Shown here: positions 11,518-23,900 of the stretch, piece after piece
Layout of the letters: each line of letters begins with the position of its first letter
How positions within the stretch are numbered: position 1 is the first letter of the stretch
DNA from: Saccoglossus kowalevskii
Lineage: Eukaryota; Hemichordata; Enteropneusta; Harrimaniidae
NCBI RefSeq assembly: GCF_000003605.2
Contig: NW_003108393.1
Location: forward strand, 1 to 32,386
DNA length: 32,386 nucleotides
Direction of reading: 5' to 3'
The notes under the pieces: model-generated
Seen by the model: the letters and a program-made list of their open reading frames with translations, nothing else
Database searches by the model: none
What the model was told of the DNA's origin: nothing
Translations under genes and position numbers: made by a program

Positions 11518-12381
11518 AATAATTAGCATACTATAGCTTTTGCATTTAGTTGGGTGAGTGGATATTATCCAGTTACTCCCAAGACGTGATAATAAGAGAA
11601 CAGGATAATAATAATTAGCATACTATAGCTTTTGCATTCAGTTGGGTGAGTGGATATTATCCAATTACTCCCAAGACGTGATATTAAGAGCCCAGTATTA
11701 CAATAATTAGCATACTGTAGCTTTTGCATTCAGTTGGGTGAGTGGATATTATCCAATTACTCCCAAGACGTGATATTAAGAGAACAGTATTACAATAATT
11801 AGCATACTCTAGCTTTTGAATTCAGTTGGGTGCGTGGATATTATCAAGTTACTCCCAAGACGTGATACTAAGAGAACAGTATTACAATAATTAGCATACT
11901 GTAGCTTTTGCATTCAGTTGGGTGAGTGGATATTATCCAATTACTCCCAAGACATGATATTAAGATAACAGTATTACAATAATTAGCATACTATAGCTTT
12001 TGCATTCAGTTGGGTGAGTGGATATTATCCAATTACTCCCAAGATGTAATATTAAGAGAACAGTATTACAATAATTAGCATACTATAGCTTTTGCATTCA
12101 GTTGGGTGAGTGGATATTATCAAGTTACTCCCAAGACGTAATATTAAGAGAACAGTATTACAATAATTAGCATACTATAGCTTTTGCATTCAGTTGGGTG
12201 AGTGGATATTATCCAATTACTCCCAAGACGTAATATTAAGAGAACAGTATTACAATAATTAGCATACTATATCTTTTGCATTCAGTTGGGTGAGTGGATA
12301 TTATCCAGTTACTCCCAAGACGTAATATTAAGAGAACAGTATTACAATAATTAGCATACTATAGCTTTTGCATTCAGTTGG
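11518..12381 (+). repeat. Duplicated block D, copy 2
   Basis: Partner of 755-1618 with the same chain of markers: GCATTTAG, GATAATAAG, GAGCCCAG (11688), ACTCTAGC, GATACTAAG (11864), ACATGATATT (about 11951) and ATACTATATC (12264). The offset stays 10763 throughout, so no whole monomer has been gained or lost inside. Private changes include GAACAGGATAATAATAATT and AAGATAACAG. Confidence 0.88.
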
Positions 12382-12960
12382 GTGAGTGGATATTATCCAA
12401 TTATTCCCAAGACGTAACATTAAGAGAACAGTATTACAATAATTAGCATACTATAGCTTTTGCATTCAGTTGGGTGACTGGATATTATCCAATTACTCCC
12501 CAGACGTAATATTAGGAGAACAGTATTACAATAATTATCATACTATAGCTTTTGCATTCAGTTGGGTGAGTGGATATTATCCAATTACTCCCCCGACGTA
12601 ATATTAGGAAAACAGTATTACAATAATTATCATACTATAGCTTTTGCATTCAGCTGGGCGAGTGGATATTATCCAATTACTCCCAAGACGTAATATTAAG
12701 AGAACAGTATTACAATAATTAGCATACTATAGCTTTTGCATTCAGTTGGGTGAGTGGATATTATCCAGTTACTCCCAAGACGTGATATTAAGAGACCAGT
12801 GTTACAATAATTAGCATACTATAGCTTTTGCATTCAATTGGGTGAGTGGATATTATCCAGTTACTCCCAAGACGTGATATTAAGAGGCCAGTATTACAAT
12901 AATTAGCATACTATAGCTTTTGCATTCAGTTGGGTGAGTGGATATTATCCAGTTACTCCC
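12382..12960 (+). repeat. End of the CGTAAT/GAACAG domain
   Basis: Monomers with ACGTAACATT (12412), CCAGACGTAATATTAGGAG (about 12500) and a further CCCGACGTAATATTAGGAAAAC variant (about 12590) show a local one-monomer duplication followed by divergence. After about 12960 the AAGACGTAATATTAAGAGAAC type is no longer seen. Confidence 0.78.
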
Positions 12961-13125
12961 AAGACGAGATATTTAAGAGGCCAGTATTACAAAAATTGGC
13001 ATACTATAGCGTTTTGCATTCAGTTGGGTTCGTGGATATTATCAAGTTACTCCAAGACGTGATATTAAGAGGCCAATATTACGAAAATTAGCATACTATA
13101 GCTTTTGCATTCAGTTTGGGTGAGT
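12960..13125 (+). repeat. Indel cluster at a domain boundary
   Basis: Four single-base length changes fall within about 150 bp: GATATTTAAGAGG (+1, about 12970), TAGCGTTTTGC (+1, about 13010), TTACTCCAAGACG (-1, about 13050) and CAGTTTGGGTG (+1, about 13111). The window average is about one indel per 11 monomers. The cluster sits at the left edge of cassette Y copy 3. Confidence 0.8.
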
Positions 13126-14365
13126 GGATATTATCCAGTTACTCCCAAGACGTGACATTAAGAGGCTAGTATTACAATAATTAGCATACTATAGCTTTTG
13201 CATTCAGTTGGGTGAGTGGATATTATCAAGTTACTCCAAAGACGTGATATTAAGAGACCAGTATTACAATAATTAGCATACTACAGCTTTTGCATTCAGT
13301 TGGGTGAGTGGATATTATCAAGTTACTGCCAAGACGTGATATTAAGAGACCAGCATTACAATAATTGGCATACTATAGCTTTTGCATTCAGTTGGGTGAG
13401 TGGATATTATCAAGTTATCTCAAGACGTGATATTAAGAGACCAGTGTTACAATAATTAGCATACTATAGCTTTTGCATTCAATTGGGTGAGTGGATATTA
13501 TCCAGTTACTCCCAAGACGTGATATTAAGAGGCCAGTATTACAATAATTAGCATACTGTAGCTTTTGCATTCAGGTGGGTGAGTGGATATTATCCAGTTA
13601 CTCCCAAGATGTGATATTAAGAGGCCAGTATTACAAAAATTGGCATACTATAGCATTTGCATTCAGTTGGGTTCGTGGATATTATCAAGTTACTCCCAAG
13701 ACGTGATATTAAGAGACCAGTGTTACAATAATTAGCATACTATAGCTTTTGCATTCAGTTGGGTGAGTGGATATTATCCAGTTACTCCCAAGACGTGATA
13801 TTTAGAGGCCAATATTACAATAATTAACATACTATAGCTTTTGCATTCTGTTGGGTGAGTGGATATTATCCAGTTACTCCCATGACGTGATATTAAGAGA
13901 ACAGTATTACAATAATTAGCATACTATAGCTTTTGCATTCAGTTGGGTGAGTGGATATTATCCAGTTACTCCCACGACGTGATATTAAGAGGCCGGTATT
14001 ACAATAATTAGCATACTATAGCTTTTGCATTCAGTTGCGTGCGTGAATTTTATCAAGTTACTCCCAAGACGAGATATTAAGAGACCGTGTTACAATAATT
14101 AGCATACTATAGCTTTTGCATTCAGTTGGGTGAGTGGATATTATCCAGTTACACCCAAGACGTGATATTAAGAGAGCAGTATTACAATAATTACCATACT
14201 ATAGCTTTTGCATTCAGTTGGGTGCGTGAATATTATTCAATTACTCCCAAGACGTGATATTAAGAGGCCGGTATAACAATAATTAGCATACTATAGCTTT
14301 TGCATTCAGTTGGGTGCGTGAATATTATCCAATTACTCCCCAAGACGTGATATTAAGTGGCCAGG
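13061..14365 (+). repeat. Cassette Y, copy 3 (extended form)
   Basis: Collinear with 28523-29827 at an offset of 15461-15462. Markers are GGCCAATATTACGAAAATT, GTGACATTAAGAGGCTAG, TTACTGCC, GACCAGCATT (13346), CAGGTGGG, AGATGTGAT, TAGCATTTGC, ATTTAGAGG, TTAACATAC, CCCACGACG, TTGCGTGCGTGAATTTTATC, CCGGTATAAC and AAGTGGCC. Small private deletions occur at GTTATCTCAAGACG and GACCGTGTTAC; the latter is shared with copy 4, so copies 3 and 4 share an ancestor after that deletion or have exchanged sequence. Confidence 0.87.
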
Positions 14366-14430
14366 TATTACAAAAATTGGCATACAATAGCTTTTGCATT
14401 CAGTGGGTGCGTGGATAGTATCCAGTACTC
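14330..14430 (+). repeat. Second indel cluster, right edge of cassette Y copy 3
   Basis: Four one-base changes lie within about 90 bp: ACTCCCCAAGACG (+1), GGCCAGGTATT (+1), CAGTGGGTGCG (-1) and TCCAGTACTCCC (-1). Beyond it the array changes to monomers rich in ACAAAAATTGGC. With the cluster at 12960-13125 it brackets this cassette copy. Confidence 0.78.
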
Positions 14431-15059
14431 CCAAGACGTGATATTAAGAGACCAGTATTACAATAATTAGCATACTATAGCTTTTGCATTCAGTTGGGTG
14501 AGTGGATATTATCCAGTTACTCCCAAGACGCGATATTAAGAGGCCAGTATTACAGAAATTTGCATACTATAGCTTTTGCATTCAGTTGGGTGAGTGGATA
14601 TTATCCAGTTACTCCCAAGACGTGATATTAAGAGGCCAGTATTACAATAATTGGCATACTATAGCTTTTGCATTCAGTTGGATGAGTGGATATTATCAAG
14701 TTACTCCCAAGACGTGATATTAAGAGGCTAGTATTACAATAATTGGCATACTATAGCTTTTGCATTCAGTTGGGTGCGTGGATATTATTCAGTTACTCCC
14801 AAGACGTGATATTAAGAGAGCAGTATTACAATAATTAGCATACTATAGCTTTTGTATTCAGTTGGGTGAGTGGATATTATCCAGTTATTCCCAAGACGAG
14901 ATATTTAGACGCCAGTATTACAAAAATTGACATACTATAGCTTTTGCATTCAGTTGGGTTCGTGGATATTATCCAGTTACTCCCAAGACGTGATATTAAG
15001 AGGCCAATATTACGAAAATTAGCATACTATAGCTTTTGCATTCTGTTGGGTGAGTGGAT
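14431..15059 (+). repeat. Entry into the CAAAAATTGGC-rich domain
   Basis: About seven monomers mixing GAGGCCAG, GAGGCTAG and GAGAGCAG types. They include the AAGACGAGATATTTAGACGCC monomer (about 14890) and GGGTTCGTGG with GGCCAATATTACGAAAATT (about 14955-15020), both recurrent markers of the domain that follows. Stop codons are sparse in two of three forward frames, so short open frames appear here (14502-14717 and 14944-15177); neither starts with ATG. Confidence 0.78.
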
Positions 15060-15830
15060 ATTATCCAGTTACTCCCATAACGTAATATTAAGAGGCCAGT
15101 ATTACAAAAATTGGCATACTATAGCTTTTGCATTCAGTTGGGTTCGTGGATATTATCAAGTTACTCCCAAAACGTGATATTAAGAGACCAGTGTTACAAT
15201 AATTAGCATACTATAGCTTTTGCATTCAGTTGGGTGCGTGAATATTATCCAATTACTCCCAAGACGTGATATTAAGAGGCCGGTATTACAATAATTAGCA
15301 TACTATAGCTTTTGCATTCAGTTGGGTGCGTGAATATTATCCAGTTACTCCCAAGACGTGATATTAAGAGGCCGGTATTACAATAATTAGCATACTATAG
15401 CTTTTGCATACAGTTGGGTGAGTGGATATTATTCAATTACTCCCAAGACGTGATATCAAGAGGCCGGTATTACAATAATTAGCATACTATAGCTTTTGCA
15501 TTCAGTTGGGTGAGTGAATATTATCCAGTTACTCGCAGGACGTGATATTAAGAGACCAGTATTACAATAATTAGCATACTATAGCTTTTGCATTCAGTTG
15601 GGTGCGTGAATATTATCCAGTTACTCCCATGACGTGATATTAAGAGGCCGGTATTACAATAATTAGCATACTATAGCTTTTGCATTCAGTTGGGTGAGTG
15701 GATATTATCCAATTACTCACCAAGACGTGATATTAAGAGGCCAGTGTTACAAAAATTGGCATACTACAGCTTTTGCATTCTGTTGGGTGGGTGGATATTA
15801 TTCAGTTACTTCCAAGACGTGATATTAAGA
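15060..15830 (+). repeat. Higher-order repeat Z, unit with 14-monomer spacing, copy 1
   Basis: Ordered markers CCCATAACG, GGGTTCGTGG, CCCAAAACG (15166), GCGTGAATA monomers, GCATACAG (15406), GATATCAAGAGG, CTCGCAGG, CCCATGACG, ACTCACCAAG (+1 base) and TTCAGTTACTTCC. All are repeated at 16349-17119 with a constant offset of 1289 bp (14 monomers plus one base, the base being the ACTCACCAAG insertion). Confidence 0.87.
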
Positions 15831-16348
15831 GGCCAGTGTTACAAAAATTGGCATACTACAGGTTTTGCATTCAGTTGGGTGAGTGGATAATATCCAGTTA
15901 CTCCCATAACGTAATATTAAGAGGACAGTATTACAAAAATTGGCATACTATAGCTTTTGCATTCAGTTGGGTTCGTGGATATTATCAAGTTACTCCCAAG
16001 ACGTGATATTAAGAGACCAGTGTTACAATAATTATCATACTATAGCTTTTGCAGTCAGTTGGATGAGTGGATATTGTCCAGTTACTCCCAAGACGTGATA
16101 TCAAGTGGCCAGTGTTACAAAAATTGGCATACTATAGCTTTTGCATTCAGTTGGGTGCGTGGATATTATTCAGTTACTCCCAAGACGTGATATTAAGAGA
16201 GCAGTATTACAATAATTAGCATACTATAGCTTTTGTATTCAGTTGGGTGAGTGGATATTATCCAGTTACTCCCAAGACGTGATATTAAGAGGCCAGTGTT
16301 ACAATAATTAGCATACTATAACTTTTGCATTCAGTTGGGTGAGTGAAT
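15831..16348 (+). repeat. Higher-order repeat Z, distal half
   Basis: Ordered markers ACTACAGG, GGATAATATCC, CCCATAACGTAAT with GAGGACAG, GGGTTCGTGG, AATTATCATAC, GATATCAAGTGGCC, GCGTGGATATTATTCAG and GAGAGCAGTATTAC with GTATTCAG. The same order occurs after 17330, 19000, 21020, 22690, 24060 and 24710, and starts again at the window end after 32247. Confidence 0.83.
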
Positions 16349-17119
16349 ATTATCCAGTTATTCCCATAACGTAATATTAAGAGGACAGTATTACAAAAAT
16401 TGGCATACTATAGCTTTTGCATTCAGTTGGGTTCGTGGATATTATCAAGTTACTCCCAAAACGTGATATTAAGAGACCAGTGTTACAATAATTAGCATAC
16501 TATAGCTTTTGCATTCAGTTGGGTGCGTGAATATTATCCAATTACTCCCAAGACGTGATATTAAGAGGCCGGTATTACAATAATTAGCATACTATAGCTT
16601 TTGCATTCAGTTGGGTGCGTGAATATTATCCAGTTACTCCCAAGACGTGATATTAAGAGGCCGGTATTACAATAATTAGCATACTATAGCTTTTGCATAC
16701 AGTTGGGTGAGTGGATATTATTCAATTACTCCCAAGACGTGATATCAAGAGGCCGGTATTACAATAATTAGCATACTATAGCTTTTGCATTCAGTTGGGT
16801 GAGTGAATATTATCCAGTTACTCGCAGGACGTGATATTAAGAGACCAGTATTACAATAATTAGCATACTATAGCTTTTGCATTCAGTTGGGTGCGTGAAT
16901 ATTATCCAGTTACTCCCATGACGTGATATTAAGAGGCCGGTATTACAATAATTAGCATACTATAGCTTTTGCATTCAGTTGGGTGAGTGGATATTATCCA
17001 GTTACTCACCAAGACGTGATATTAAAAGGCCAGTGTTACAAAAATTGGCATACTACAGCTTTTGCATTCTGTTGGGTGGGTGGATATTATTCAGTTACTT
17101 CCAAGACGTGATATTAAGA
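16349..17119 (+). repeat. Higher-order repeat Z, unit with 14-monomer spacing, copy 2
   Basis: Partner of 15060-15830; CCCAAAACG is at 16455 and GCATACAG at 16695, both 1289 bp from copy 1. A few private substitutions are seen, including GAGTGAATATT and TTATTCCC at the left end and AAAAGGCC for AGAGGCC near 17025. Confidence 0.87.
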
Positions 17120-19587
17120 GGCCGGTATTACAATAATTAGCATACTATAGCTTTTGCATTCAGTTGGGTGAGTGGATATTATCCAGTTACTCACCAAGAC
17201 GTGATATTAAGAGGCCAGTGTTACAAAAATTGGCATACTATAGCTTTTGAATTCTGTTGGGTGGGTGGATAATATTCAGTTACTTCCAAGACGTGATATT
17301 AAGAGGCCAGTGTTACAAAAATTGGCATACTACAGGTTTTGCATTCAGTTGGGTGAGTGGATAATATCCAGTTACTCCCATAACGTAATATTAAGAGGAC
17401 AGTATTACAAAAAATTGGCATACTATAGCTTTTGCATTCAGTTGGGTTCGTGGATATTATCAAGTTACTCCCAAGACGTGATATTAAGAGACCAGTGTTA
17501 CAATAATTATCATACTATAGCTTTTGCATTCAGTTGGGTGAGTGGATATTATCCAGTTACTCCCAAGACGTGATATTAAGAGGCCAATATTACAATAATT
17601 AGCATACTATAGATTTTGCATTCCGTTGGGTGAGTGGATATTATCCAGTTACTCCCAAGACGTGATATCAAGTGGCCAGTGTTACAAAAATTGGCATACT
17701 ATAGCTTTTGCATTCAGTTGGGTGCGTGGATATTATTCAGTTACTCCCAAGACGTGATATTAAGAGAGCAGTATTACAATAATTAGCATACTATAGCTTT
17801 TGTATTCAGTTGGGTGAGTGGATATAATCCAGTTATTCCCAAGACGAGATATTTAGACGCCAGTATTACAAAAATTGGCATACTATAGCTTTTGCATTCA
17901 GTTGGGTTCGTGGATATTATCCAGTTACTCCCAAGACGTGATATTAAGAGGCCAATATTACGAAAATTAGCATACTATAGCTTTTGCATTCTGTTGGGTG
18001 AGTGGATATTATCCAGTTACTCCCATAACATAATATTAAGAGGCCAGTATTACAAAAATTGGCATACTATAGCTTTTGCATTCAGTTGGGTTCGTGGATA
18101 TTATCAAGTTACTCCCAAAACGTGATATTAAGAGACCAGTGTTACAATAATTAGCATACTATAGCTTTTGTATTCAGTTGGGTGAGTGGATATTATCCAG
18201 TTACTCCCAAGACGAGATATTAAGTGGCCAGTATTACAAAAATTGGCATACTATAGCTTTTGCATTCAGTTGGGATCGTGGATATTATCCAGTTACTCCC
18301 AAGACGTGATATTAAGAGGCCAATATTACGAAAATTAGCATACTATAGCTTTTGCATTCTGTTGGGTGAGTGGATATTATCCAGTTACTCCCAAGACGTG
18401 ATATTAAGAGAACTGTATTACAAAAATTGGCATACAATAGATTTTGCATTCAGTTGGGTTCGTGGATAGTATCCAGTTACTCCCAAGACCTGATATTAAG
18501 AGGCCAGTGTTACAAAAAATTGGCATACTATAGCTTTTGCATTCAGTTGGGTGAGTGGATATTATCCAGTTACTCCAAAGACGTGATATTAAGAGGCTAG
18601 TATTACAATAATTAGCATACTATAGCTTTTGCATTCAGTTGGGTGAGTGGATATTATCAAGTTACTCCCAAGACGTGATATTAAGAGACCAATGTTACAA
18701 TAATTAGCATACTATAGCTTTTGCATTCAGTTGGGTGCGTGAATATTATCCAGTTACTCCCATGACGTGATATTAAGAGGCCGGTATTACAATAATTAGC
18801 ATACTATAGCTTTTGCATTCAGTTGGGTGAGTGGATATTATCCAGTTACTCACCAAGACGTGATATTAAGAGGCCAGTGTTACAAAAATTGGCATACTAT
18901 AGCTTTTGCATTCAGTTGGGTGCGTGAATATTATCCATTTACTTCCAAGACGTGATATTAAGAGACCAGTGTTACAAAAATTGGCATACTACAGGTTTTG
19001 CATTCAGTTGGGTGAGTGGATAATATCCAGTTACTCCCATAACGTAATATTAAGAGAATAGTATTACAAAAATTGGCATACTATAGCTTTTGCATTCAGT
19101 TGGGTTTGTGGATATTGTCAAGTTACTCCCAAGACGTGATATTAAGAGACCAGTGTTACAATAATTATCATACTATAGCTTTTGCATTCAGTTGGGTGAG
19201 TGGATATTATCCAGTTACTCCCAAGACGTGATATTAAGAGGCCAATATTACAATAATTAGCATACTATAGATTTTGCATTCAGTTGGGTGAGTGGATATT
19301 ATCCAGTTACTCCCAAGACGTGATATCAAGTGGCCAGTGTTACAAAAATTGGCATACTATAGCTTTTGCATTCAGTTGGGTGCGTGGATATTATTCAGTT
19401 ACTCCGAAGACGTGATATTAAGAGAGCAGTATTACAATAATTAGCATACTATAGCTTTTGTATTCAGTTGGGTGAGTGGATATTATCCAGTTATTCCCAA
19501 GACGAGATATTTAGACGCCAGTATTACAAAAATTGGCATACTATAGCTTTTGCATTCAGTTGGGTTCGTGGATATTATCAAGTTACT
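17120..19587 (+). repeat. Higher-order repeat Z, irregular copies (18- and 16-monomer spacing)
   Basis: CCCAAAACG lies at 18114, 1659 bp after the previous one, and next at 19588, 1474 bp later. One-base insertions occur at ACTCACCAAG (about 17190 and 18849) and ACAAAAAATTGG (about 17405 and 18515). The 17405 insertion restores a reading frame across a third monomer, giving the longest open frame in the window (17247-17573, 108 codons, TTG start). The monomer with GGGATCGTGG near 18270 is a private variant of the GGGTTCGTGG type. Confidence 0.8.
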
Positions 19588-21706
19588 CCCAAAACGTGAT
19601 ATTAAGAGACCAGTGTTACAATAATTAGCATACTATAGCTTTTGCATTCAGTTGGGTGCGTGAATATTATCCAATTACTCCCAAGACGTGATATTAAGAG
19701 GCCGGTATTACAATAATTAGCATACTATAGCTTTTGCATTCAGTTGGGTGCGTGAATATTATCCAGTTACTCCCAAGACGTGATATTAGGAGGCCGGTAT
19801 TACAATAATTAGCATACTATAGCTTTTGCATACAGTTGGGTGAGTGGATATTATTCAATTACTCCCAAGACGTGATATTAAGAGGCCGGTATTACAATAA
19901 TTAGCATACTATAGCTTTTGCATTCAGTTGGGTGAGTGAATATTATCCAGTTACTCGCAGGACGTGATATTAAGAGACCAGTATTACAATAATTAGCATA
20001 CTATAGCTTTTGCATTCAGTTGGGTGCGTGAATATTATCCAGTTACTCCCATGACGTGATATTAAGAGGCCGGTATTACAATAATTAGCATACTATAGCT
20101 TTTGCATTCAGTTGGGTGAGTGGATATTATCCAGTTACTCACCAAGACGAGATATTTAGACGCCAGTATTACAAAAATTGGCATACTATAGCTTTTGCAT
20201 TCAGTTGGGTTCGTGGATATTATCCAGTTACTCCCAAGACGTGATATTAAGAGGCCAATATTACGAAAATTAGCATACTATAGCTTTTGCATTCTGTTGG
20301 GTGAGTGGATATTATCCAGTTACTCCCATAACGTAATACTAAGAGGCCAGTATTACAAAAATTGGCATACTATAGCTTTTGCATTCAGTTGGGTTCGTGG
20401 ATATTATCAAGTTACTCCCAAAACGTGATATTAAGAGACCAGTGTTACAATAATTAGCATACTATAGCTTTTGCATTCAGTTGGGTGCGTGAATATTATC
20501 CAATTACTCCCAAGACGTGATATTAAGAGGCCGGTATTACAATAATTAGCATACTATAGCTTTTGCATACAGTTGGGTGAGTGGATATTATTCAATTACT
20601 CCCAAGACGTGATATCAAGAGGCCGGTATTACAATAATTAGCATACTATAGCTTTTGCATTCAGTTGGGTGAGTGAATATTATCCAGTTACTCGCAGGAC
20701 GTGATATTAAGAGACCAGTATTACAATAATTAGCATACTATAGCTTTTGCATTCAGTTGGGTGCGTGAATATTATCCAGTTACTCCCATGACGTGATATT
20801 AAGAGGCCGGTATTACAATAATTAGCATACTATAGCTTTTGCATTCAGTTGGGTGAGTGGATATTATCCAGTTACTCACCAAGACGTGATATTAAGAGGC
20901 CAGTGTTACAAAAATTGGCATACGACAGCTTTTGCATTCTGTTGGGTGGGTGGATATTATTCAGTTACTTCCAAGACGTGATATTAAGAGGCCAGTGTTA
21001 CAAAAATTGGCATACTACAGGTTTTGCATTCAGTTGGGTGAGTGGATAATATCCAGTTACTCCCATAACGTAATATTAAGAGGACAGTATTACAAAAATT
21101 GGCATACTATAGCTTTTGCATTCAGTTGGGTTCGTGGATATTATCAAGTTACTCCCAAGACGTGATATTAAGAGACCAGTGTTACAATAATTATCATACT
21201 ATAGCTTTTGCAGTCAGTTGGATGAGTGGATATTATCCAGTTACTCCCAAGACGTGATATCAAGTGGCCAGTGTTACAAAAATTGGCATACTATAGCTTT
21301 TGCATTCAGTTGGGTGCGTGGATATTATTCAGTTACTCCCAAGACGTGATATTAAGAGAGCAGTATTACAATAATTAGCATACTATAGCTTTTGTATTCA
21401 GTTGGGTGAGTGGATATTATCCAGTTACTCCCAAGACGTGATATTAAGAGGCCAGTATTACAAAAATTAGCATACTATAGCTTTTGCATTCAGTTGGGTT
21501 CGTGGATATTATCCAGTTACTCCCAAGACGTGATATTAAGAGGCCAATATTACGAAAATTAGCATACTATAGCTTTTGCATTCTGTTGGGTGAGTGGATA
21601 TTATCCAGTTACTCCCATAACGTAATATTAAGAGACCAGTATTACAAAAATTGGCATACTATAGCTTTTGCATTCAGTTGGGTTCGTGGTATATTATCAA
21701 GTCACT
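19588..21706 (+). repeat. Higher-order repeat Z, short (9-monomer) and 14-monomer steps
   Basis: CCCAAAACG markers at 19588, 20417 and 21707 are 829 and 1290 bp apart, about 9 and 14 monomers. The first step is a shortened unit: at about 20133 ACTCACCAAG runs straight into ACGAGATATTTAGACGCC, skipping the TACAGG-to-GTATTCAG half of the unit. This is a deletion junction in register. Confidence 0.82.
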
Positions 21707-22566
21707 CCCAAAACGTGATATTAAGAGACCAGTGTTACAATAATTAGCATACTATAGCTTTTGCATTCAGTTGGGTGCGTGAATATTATCCAATTACTCC
21801 CAAGACGTGATATTAAGAGGCCGGTATTACAATAATTAGCATACTATAGCTTTTGCATTCAGTTGGGTGCGTGAATATTATCCAGTTACTCCCAAGACGT
21901 GATATTAAGAGGCCGGTATTACAATAATTAGCATACTATAGCTTTTGCATACAGTTGGGTGAGTGCATATTATTGAATTACTCCCAAGACGTGATATTAA
22001 GAGGCCGGTATTACAATAATTAGCATACTATAGCTTTTGCATACAGTTGGGTGAGTGGATATTATTCAATTACTCCCAAGACGTGATATTAAGAGGCCGG
22101 TATTACAATAATTAGCATACTATTGCTTTTGCATTCAGTTGCGTGAGTGAATATTATCCAGTTACTCGCAGGACGTGATATTAAGAGACCAGTATTACAA
22201 TAATTAGCATACTATAGCTTTTGCATTCAGTTGGGTGCGTGAATATTATCCAGTTACTCCCATGACGTGATATTAAGAGGCCGGTATTACAATAATTAGC
22301 ATACTATAGCTTTTGCATTCAGTTGGGTGAGTGGATATTATCCAGTTACTCACCAAGACGTGATATTAAGAGGCCAGTGTTACAAAAATTGGCATACTAT
22401 AGCTTTTGCATTCTGTTGGGTGGGTGGATATTATTCAGTTACTTCCAAGACGTGATATTAAGAGGCCAGTGTTACAAAAATTGGCATACTACAGGTTTTG
22501 CATTCAGTTGGGTGAGTGGATAATATCAAGTTACTCCCAAGACGTGATATTAAGAGACCAGTGTTA
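21707..22566 (+). repeat. Higher-order repeat Z, copy with a doubled GCATACAG monomer
   Basis: CCCAAAACG is at 21707, just after a one-base insertion (CGTGGTATATT, about 21690). GCATACAG monomers at 21947 and 22039 are exactly 92 bp apart, a one-monomer duplication compared with the single GCATACAG unit of earlier copies. The GGGTGGGTGG/TTCAGTTACTTCC/ACTACAGG trio also repeats three monomers later near 22600, so two small duplications occur in this copy. Confidence 0.8.
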
Positions 22567-23900
22567 CAAAAATTGGCATACTATAGCTTTTGCATTCTGT
22601 TGGGTGGGTGGATATTATTCAGTTACTTCCAAGACGTGATATTAAGAGGCCAGTGTAACAAAAATTGGCATACTACAGGTTTTGCATTCAGTTGGGTGAG
22701 TGGATAATATCCAGTTACTCCCATAACGTAATATTAAGAGGACAGTATTACAAAAATTGGCATACTATAGCTTTTGCATTCAGTTGGGTTCGTGGATATT
22801 ATCAAGTTACTCCCAAGACGTGATATTAAGAGACCAGTGTTACAATAATTATCATACTATAGCTTTTGCATTCAGTTGGGTGAGTGGATATTATCCAGTT
22901 ACTCCCAAGACGTGATATTAAGAGGCCAATATTACAATAATTAGCATACTATAGATTTTGCATTCAGTTGGGTGAGTGGATATTATCCAGTTACTCCCAA
23001 GACGTGATATCAAGTGGCCAGTGTTACAAAAATTGGCATACTATAGCTTTTGCATTCAGTTGGGTGCGTGGATATTATTCAGTTACTCCCAAGACGTGAT
23101 ATTAAGAGAGCAGTATTACAATAATTAGCATACTATAGCTTTTGTATTCTGTTGGGTGAGTGGATATTATCCAGTTACTCCCATAACGTAATATTAAGAG
23201 GCCAGTATTACAAAAATTGGCATACTATAGCTTTTGCATTCAGTTGGGTTCGTGAATATTATCCAATTACTCCCAAAACGTGATATTAAGAGACCAGTGT
23301 TACAATAATTAGCATACTATAGCTTTTGCATTCAGTTGGGTGCGTGAATATTATCCAGTTACTCCCAAGACGTGATATTAAGAGGCCGGTATTACAATAA
23401 TTAGCATACTATAGCTTTAGCATACAGTTGGGTGAGTGGATATTATTCAATTACTCCCAAGACGTGATATTAAGAGGCCGGTATTACAATAATTAGCATA
23501 CTATAGCTTTTGCATTCAGTTGGGTGCGTGAATATTATCCAGTTACTCCCAAGACGTGATATTAAGAGGCCGGTATTACAATAATTAGCATACTATAGCT
23601 TTTGCATACAGTTGGGGGAGTGGATATTATTCAATTACTCCCAAGACGTGAAATTAAGAGGCCGGTATTACAATAATTAGCATACTATAGCTTTTGCATT
23701 CAGTTGGGTGAGTGAATATTATCCAGTTATTCGCAGGACGTGATATTAAGAGACCAGTATTACAATAATTAGCATACTATAGCTTTTGCATTCAGTTGGG
23801 TGCGTGAATATTATCCAGATACTCCCATGACGTGATATTAAGAGGCCGGTATTACAATAATTAGCATACTATAGCTTTTGCATTCAGTTGGGTGAGTGGA
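22567..23900 (+). repeat. Large recent duplication, copy 1 (22-monomer spacing)
   Basis: About 14.5 monomers nearly identical to 24592-25925 at a constant offset of 2025 bp. Shared private variants are CAGTGTAACAAAA (22651), GTATTCTG (23144), TAGCTTTAGCATACAG (23420), GGGGGAGTGG (about 23616) and CAGATACTCCC (about 23816). Homology starts after GAGACCAG here versus GACACCAG there, and ends where this copy continues into ACTCACCAAG and the other into ACTCCCAAG. Confidence 0.9.

Noticed and set aside
17247-17573. 108-codon open frame, the longest in the window
   Set aside because: It starts with TTG, is made only of satellite monomers read in rotating frames, and owes its length to a one-base insertion in an A-run near 17405. 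No recognisable domain or ribosome-binding context.
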